From contig JAJRWT010000038.1 in assembly GCA_024276675.1 (NCBI GenBank), positions 51,791-115,790 on the forward strand: a stretch of DNA of 64,000 nt, written 5' to 3'. Positions 59,285 to 64,000 of this stretch are shown here, one piece after another. Below the pieces are notes generated by a model. It searched no databases. It saw only the letters and a program-made list of their open reading frames with translations, and had not been told where the DNA came from. Position numbers and translations under genes: made by a program. Numbering within the stretch: the stretch's first letter is position 1; each line of letters opens with the position of its first letter. This DNA comes from Myxococcota bacterium. GTDB lineage: Bacteria > Myxococcota_A > UBA796 > JAFGLY01.

Positions 59285-62200
59285 TTGGCCTCCGTGAATG
59301 CGGTGACGCTCCTGCTGTTGCTGGCGACTGTTCCAGATGCAACGGCGGCTTCCCTCGACAAAGCAGATTCCACCGGATCTCCGGCGCTTCGAGTGGAGCG
59401 TGTTACGGGACTCACTGCGGAAGAACAGGAATCCCTGGGAAAGGTTTTCAACCGATTCCAGGCTCGCATGACTGAATTTCACCAGGACACGGTGGAATAC
59501 ATCGGTAGAGTACAAGCCGAAAGGCATAGACAGATTACCGACAGCTTCAGCAGGTCCATCTCCGAAAACTTGAGCGAAGAAAATGATCTGGCAATGCTGG
59601 CCAGGACGAAGTTCGAAGCTTTCCTGAAAAAATACCCGGACGCCACCTACACCCCCCACGTGATGTTCCGGCTCGCCGAACTCTACTTCGAAGACAGTGA
59701 AAATGCCTGGCTGGAGGAATCCAGGGCCTACAACAAGCGAGAACGCACCTTGTCTGCCGCTGAGTTGGAAACCCTGGCTCCACCTCCGCTCAAGGACTAC
59801 AGCAAGCCCTTGTCTCTATATCGGCGGATTGTCGATTCATTCGGGGACTACGAGAGGCTGGACGGCGTCTACTACATGCTGGGCTACTGCTACTCCGAGA
59901 TCAACGCCCAACAGTATGAACCTGAAAAGGGACGGGAGGCATTCTCGTACCTGGTAGACAACTTTCCCCAGAGCGATTTTACCAATGATGCCAACATGAG
60001 GCTCGGTGAGTACTACTTCGAAAACAATGCCACCGAACAAGCCCTCGTCTACTACCAGCGCATAGTCGATAACGGTGAGCATGCCCGTTACTACGACAAC
60101 GGAATGTACAAGTTGGCCTGGTCACACTACAAGTTGGCCAACCAGGAACATTTTGACGAGTACTACAAAGCACTGGACCTGTTCAACGACCTTCTGGAAT
60201 ACTCGCACAGGCTTCTGCTCTCCACAGGTGAGGTATCGCCCATGGAACCGGAAGCCATCCAGTACATGGCAATTTCTTTTGCAGACATAGCAGACTTGAA
60301 GACAGAATCACCCATAGCTCTGGTGGAAGATTTTTTCCGTGACAAGGAACAGAGCATCTTTGAACCAGTGATCTTCAAGAAGCTGGCCGACGTACTCACC
60401 AAGCAGGCCGAATGGGAACAAGCCATTGCGGTGTACGAATATCTGCAAAAGCGTTGGCCGATGGACCCCGACAACCCGCGCTTCCAGTATCGCATCGCTC
60501 AGCTCTACATGAACCTGCCCGTCAAGGATCCCACATCATCGGCCAGAGCCCAGATGGAGCTGGCATACCGCTACAGCGATCAGAGCGATTGGTGGCTTGA
60601 AAACCGCAATAATCCCGATGCTCTGGCTGTTGCCACGGGATACATCGAGCAATCGCTTGCCCAGGTGGCGATGGACTACCACATAAAGGCACAGGAAACC
60701 GGCAGGCCCGAGGACTTCAAGCTGGCGGCAGAAAAGTATGGCGAGTATCTGCGCAAATTTCCTTTCGTAGGCGAATACTACGAGATGGAATGGTACATGG
60801 CCGATGCCCTCATGAAGGCAAATCTTCTGGCTGATGCCGAAAAGGAATACCTCCAGCTCCTGAAGTCCACCAATCACCAGTACAGAGATGGTGCACTGTA
60901 CAGGTTGATGCAGGTTCGACGGCAGATCCTGGTAGACAAGTATGGCAAGGTCGAAGCCCGCCCTCCCGGTGCCCAACTGGAAAAAACGCAGACCACGCCA
61001 TTCGGGGCCACTATCAAGGTTTACAAGCTCACATATGAACACGAGGCCTTTATCGAGTCGGCAGACGAGATCGTGGCTACGGAATTCACGGATCCAGCCT
61101 ATACCGAGTCTCGTAGGCGCTACCTGCCTGCGCTGCGCTACCTGCCCGCCCAGATCTACTTCGAGTTTGGGCATTTCGACAAGGCCCGGGAACGTTTCAC
61201 CGAGATCATCGAAAAGTTCCCTGAATCCGACGAGGCTGCTTTTTCCGCAGGTCTCTTGGTGCGCAGCTTCCAGGAAGAGGGTGATCTGCAAAAGGTGCGC
61301 CTTTACACTGGAAAATTCTCACGTCAGGTTCTTGGAAGGAGCGCCGAGGCTCTGGCTAAGGTGGAACAATTCCAGTCTTTGGAGGAAGGCGCTGCCTTCA
61401 AGCTGGCCTACCAGTTCATCGAGAACGGTAAGCGGGCCGAGGCCGCCGATGCCTTCCTGGAGTTCATGAAGGATTTTCCCAACTCGGAACATGCCAAGGA
61501 TGCGCTGTTCAATGCAGCAAACAGTCTGGAGATCATCGGTCAGGCAGACAAGGCCAATGACCTGTTCGAACAATACATCAACACCTATCCAAGCAATGAG
61601 CGGTCCAAGGGGCTGTATTTCCGTATTGCCAGCAACTATGCGAGCATTCTGGAACTGGACAAGGCCATCACGTACTATGAACGTCTCGTGGCCAACTTCC
61701 CCGATGCCCCGGACGCTCCCGCAGCGTTGTTCAACGCTGCCTTCCTTTACATAGGTCTTGGCGAAAACGAACGTGCAGCGAGAGATTTCGAGGCCTACGC
61801 AACCAACTATCCCGACCAACCCGATGCCGAGCCTGCCTATTTCCTGGCCGGAGAGCGATGGAAGGCCGTGGACAGCGACAAGGCGCTTTCATTCTACAGG
61901 AAGTACCTGGAACGTTACAAAGGCGTGAACGTCGATCATTCCCTGGAGGCACAACACGAAATCATCAGAATCCTGGAAGAGCAAGGTAAGGAAAGGCAGG
62001 CTGAAAGGGAATGGGATGCTCTAACCAGCATGTTCAGCGAGTTTGCGGAACAAGGCGCCATCGGCCCAGAGGGCAGGCGCTACGCTGCCGAAGCGGAGTT
62101 CAGGAATGTCATGGAGCAATACCAGGCATTCAAAGTGATAGCGTACACTGGCAGACAGGAAAAAGACGTACCATTGTTGCTGGAGACCAAGCAGAAAGAG

Positions 62201-62647
62201 TTGAAGGCCCTGGAGGCGCGCTGCCTGGATCTCATTCAGCGCTTCAAGGATGCAGTATTCTCATCCGCCGCCATCTATATCCAGGCATCTGCCTATTTCG
62301 ACTACGTGACGATGCTTTTCGACGCCCCTCCCCCCAAAACTTTCGATGATGAGCAAAAGGAGTTCTACTCCGAACAGTTGCGGGAGTATGCGCAGCCGAT
62401 TGAAGACAAGGCCAAGGCCAGAGCCGAGGCGAACCTCGAGATCGCCAGGAACGAAAAATTCTGGACCAAATGGCAAGATGACACTCTCAGCCTTCTGAAT
62501 GAATGGTATCCTTCCGAGTTTCCGGCCGAAAGAATGGAGAAATACTACAGTACGCGCATACTTCCGCATATCGACGCCGGAGTATCGCCCATCACCGTGC
62601 CTGGGCTAAAGCAGGAATCTCCCCAGGAAGCAGGAGGCGAACAGTGA
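59285..62647 (+). CDS. Very long exported TPR protein
   Basis: 1120 residues from a TTG with GGAG seven bases upstream. A signal peptide (VTLLLLLATVPDATAA) is followed by repeated TPR units along the whole chain, many Tyr-rich (YYFENNATEQALVYYQRIVDN, YLQKRWPMDPDNPRF, KANDLFEQYINTYPSNERSK, KAITYYERLVANFPDAPDAP, RAARDFEAYATNYPDQPDAE). The repeats match the outer-membrane assembly/YbgF-BamD style (YP/FP ends). It probably forms a large periplasmic scaffold. Its stop overlaps the GTG of the next gene. Confidence 0.87.
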   Translation: MASVNAVTLLLLLATVPDATAASLDKADSTGSPALRVERVTGLTAEEQESLGKVFNRFQARMTEFHQDTVEYIGRVQAERHRQITDSFSRSISENLSEENDLAMLARTKFEAFLKKYPDATYTPHVMFRLAELYFEDSENAWLEESRAYNKRERTLSAAELETLAPPPLKDYSKPLSLYRRIVDSFGDYERLDGVYYMLGYCYSEINAQQYEPEKGREAFSYLVDNFPQSDFTNDANMRLGEYYFENNATEQALVYYQRIVDNGEHARYYDNGMYKLAWSHYKLANQEHFDEYYKALDLFNDLLEYSHRLLLSTGEVSPMEPEAIQYMAISFADIADLKTESPIALVEDFFRDKEQSIFEPVIFKKLADVLTKQAEWEQAIAVYEYLQKRWPMDPDNPRFQYRIAQLYMNLPVKDPTSSARAQMELAYRYSDQSDWWLENRNNPDALAVATGYIEQSLAQVAMDYHIKAQETGRPEDFKLAAEKYGEYLRKFPFVGEYYEMEWYMADALMKANLLADAEKEYLQLLKSTNHQYRDGALYRLMQVRRQILVDKYGKVEARPPGAQLEKTQTTPFGATIKVYKLTYEHEAFIESADEIVATEFTDPAYTESRRRYLPALRYLPAQIYFEFGHFDKARERFTEIIEKFPESDEAAFSAGLLVRSFQEEGDLQKVRLYTGKFSRQVLGRSAEALAKVEQFQSLEEGAAFKLAYQFIENGKRAEAADAFLEFMKDFPNSEHAKDALFNAANSLEIIGQADKANDLFEQYINTYPSNERSKGLYFRIASNYASILELDKAITYYERLVANFPDAPDAPAALFNAAFLYIGLGENERAARDFEAYATNYPDQPDAEPAYFLAGERWKAVDSDKALSFYRKYLERYKGVNVDHSLEAQHEIIRILEEQGKERQAEREWDALTSMFSEFAEQGAIGPEGRRYAAEAEFRNVMEQYQAFKVIAYTGRQEKDVPLLLETKQKELKALEARCLDLIQRFKDAVFSSAAIYIQASAYFDYVTMLFDAPPPKTFDDEQKEFYSEQLREYAQPIEDKAKARAEANLEIARNEKFWTKWQDDTLSLLNEWYPSEFPAERMEKYYSTRILPHIDAGVSPITVPGLKQESPQEAGGEQ

Positions 62648-64000
62648 AGCGCTTCCAGATGAGCACCATGTTTGTTTTCATGTTGGCATGTGCTCCCAAG
62701 TCGCCTCCGGCGGGATTCGGCGACGATGTTCAACCCGTCACGGGAGCCGACGGGCAGGTCGCCGAGCTGGCAGGGCAGGAGGCAGAGGTTCAGCCCCAGG
62801 GTCCCACTCCCGAAGAAGAGCGAGAAATGCTTCTCCAGAAGGCCAACAAGGCCATGGCCTTGTTGGAGATGGAAGAACCCGGAAATGCCCAGCAGGCCGT
62901 GGAACTTTTGAGAGAGCTGGAGTCGGAACTTCCTGGTGAAGTGGCTGTCACCTTTGACCTTGGGTTGGCATACGAAGCCATCGGCGACCTTCCTCTGGCC
63001 GAGGAATGCTACAGGCGGGCCACGGCCATGGACCCTGCTTTTTCGCCTGCATGGATCAGGCTTGGAAGGCTCGTTGAGTCAAGGGGGCAGTTATCTCTGG
63101 CCCTGCAGATTTTTCGGCAGGGAATCGAGAAAGCCCCCGAAGAGATAGACCTGCGTATTGCCGAGGTTTCAACTCTCCTGAAGTTGAACCGCTTCGACGA
63201 GGCGGAGCAGAAAGCCAAGGGAGCCCTGGAAATCAACGCAAACGCTCTGGGGATCTATGTAAACATCGGTCTGATATACATTTCCAAGAACAAGCTGGAC
63301 TTGGCAAAGTTCATTTTTCAGAGAGCTCTGAATTCGATCGACGGTGCGGAAGAAAACGCAGATATTCACGCCTACCTGGGTAGAATCTACTACTTGCAGA
63401 ACTTGTTGTTCGATGCCAGACGAGAGCTTCAAAGGGCTATCGAAATTGATTCGAACCATGTCGCTGCCCTGGTATACCTGTCACAACTCTACCTGGACAA
63501 TCGCGCCTATGAGGACGTGGTGCCGTTGTTGGAGCGGGCCTTGAAGTATGCTCCCGACGATGTGGCAGTGCACATGAACCTGGGCATCGCCTATCGAGGC
63601 GTTGAGCGCTTCGACGAAGCAGAACTGGAATATAAAAAAGTGATCGAGTTGGCGCCCGAACGTTTGGAACCCTTTCTCAACTTGGCCATTCTATACGGGG
63701 ACTACAAGAAATCCTATGGCGCCGCCATCGGCATCCTGGAGAAATACAAAGCATTTCCCGATGCTGATCAGGACATGGCAGACCAGTGGATAGCCGACCT
63801 TGAAAAGGAAAACAAGCGCGCGGAGTGGCTGGAGCGTCGTCGTAAAAAGGCTGAAGAAGAGCGGAAAAAGCGTGAAGAGCAACGCCTCTTGCTGGAACGT
63901 CTCGAAAAGCAGAAGCAAGAAGAAGCCGCCAGGGCCCAGCAGGAAGAGGCCGTGCCGGGTGAGCAGCAGGAAGAGGCCGTGCCGGGTGAGCAGCAGGAAG
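62644..64000 (+). CDS. TPR lipoprotein with repetitive tail (runs off window)
   Basis: The first 452 codons are visible, from a GTG overlapping the previous stop (GTGA). The signal ends FVFMLACAP, giving a lipid anchor. Canonical TPRs follow (AVTFDLGLAYEAIGDLPLAEEC, ADIHAYLGRIYYLQNLLFDA, VAVHMNLGIAYRGVERFDEA). Near residue 390 the chain becomes a charged coiled coil (RRRKKAEEERKKREEQR) and then a tandem repeat of QQEEAVPGE. The lipid anchor probably holds it at the outer membrane as partner of the two larger TPR proteins. Confidence 0.85.
   Translation, partial: MKRFQMSTMFVFMLACAPKSPPAGFGDDVQPVTGADGQVAELAGQEAEVQPQGPTPEEEREMLLQKANKAMALLEMEEPGNAQQAVELLRELESELPGEVAVTFDLGLAYEAIGDLPLAEECYRRATAMDPAFSPAWIRLGRLVESRGQLSLALQIFRQGIEKAPEEIDLRIAEVSTLLKLNRFDEAEQKAKGALEINANALGIYVNIGLIYISKNKLDLAKFIFQRALNSIDGAEENADIHAYLGRIYYLQNLLFDARRELQRAIEIDSNHVAALVYLSQLYLDNRAYEDVVPLLERALKYAPDDVAVHMNLGIAYRGVERFDEAELEYKKVIELAPERLEPFLNLAILYGDYKKSYGAAIGILEKYKAFPDADQDMADQWIADLEKENKRAEWLERRRKKAEEERKKREEQRLLLERLEKQKQEEAARAQQEEAVPGEQQEEAVPGEQQE
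63937..64000 (+). repeat. 27-bp in-frame tandem repeat
   Basis: The unit CAGCAGGAAGAGGCCGTGCC + GGGTGAG, coding QQEEAVPGE, occurs twice exactly (63937-63963 and 63964-63990) and a third copy begins at 63991 and is cut by the window edge. In-frame units of this kind usually vary in number between strains and lengthen a flexible acidic tail. Confidence 0.9.

Noticed and set aside
1..64000. CRISPR arrays, insertion sequences, prophage or integrases
   Set aside because: No regularly spaced repeats, transposase or integrase motifs, or attachment-site duplications next to the tRNAs were seen.

Overview
This 64 kb window is GC-rich bacterial chromosome (about 60% GC by eye) from a Gram-negative organism with an outer membrane. 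It encodes many lipobox lipoproteins, several beta-barrel outer-membrane proteins, a lipid-anchored protease, PBP4-type and Slt-type murein enzymes, and long periplasmic TPR proteins. The TPR operon at the right end, the abundance of GTG/TTG starts, the sigma-54 response regulator and the mixture of families point to a myxobacterial or other former 'Deltaproteobacteria' lineage. That placement is an inference from gene content, not from a marker-gene comparison. I see no phage, insertion sequence, plasmid function or CRISPR array, so this looks like ordinary chromosome with some unusual domain fusions.

Layout. 1-6.0 kb (minus): a membrane histidine kinase cut by the window edge, an atypical beta-ketoacyl synthase with its own promoter and operator-like palindrome, then a translationally coupled glutamine-amidotransferase / gamma-glutamyltransferase pair. 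6.4-19 kb: thiolase, lipoprotein oligopeptidase B, threonine dehydrogenase, a catalytic/non-catalytic pair of M16 peptidases, a B12-type radical SAM protein, a lipoprotein and adenine deaminase. 19-33 kb (minus): a proline-rich single-pass protein, a soluble lytic transglycosylase, a giant protein joining a gluzincin protease domain, a beta-propeller and an outer-membrane barrel, a small barrel protein, three lipoproteins and a Ski2-like helicase. 33-40 kb: a porin carrying two GYF_2-type domains, tRNA-Glu and tRNA-Gln downstream of gltX, a small helical lipoprotein, a long gene-poor stretch and a degenerate SPASM protein.

39.7-48 kb (plus) is the housekeeping core: DUF177, rpmF, acpP, fabF, rpiB, nrdR, ribD, ribE, ribBA (with a degraded GTP cyclohydrolase II half), ribH, nusB and a DUF2752 membrane protein. 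It makes fatty-acid carrier and elongation enzymes, then riboflavin. The plsX-fabH-fabD-fabG genes often found between rpmF and acpP are absent here. 48-56 kb: orphan trpF, a HAD phosphatase, tRNA-Phe, a small lipoprotein, an NtrC-type regulator coupled to an SppA protease with an extra barrel-like N-terminus, and a PBP4-type D-Ala-D-Ala carboxypeptidase. 56.2-64 kb: a four-gene operon of exported coiled-coil/TPR proteins joined by overlapping stops and starts; the last gene runs off the window.

The most interesting non-coding signal is a repeated, apparently structured sequence found in the leaders of the 16 kb lipoprotein and the 33 kb porin. Shorter related copies lie in the adenine deaminase leader and in the 35.2 kb intergenic region. 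I do not recognise it as a known riboswitch.
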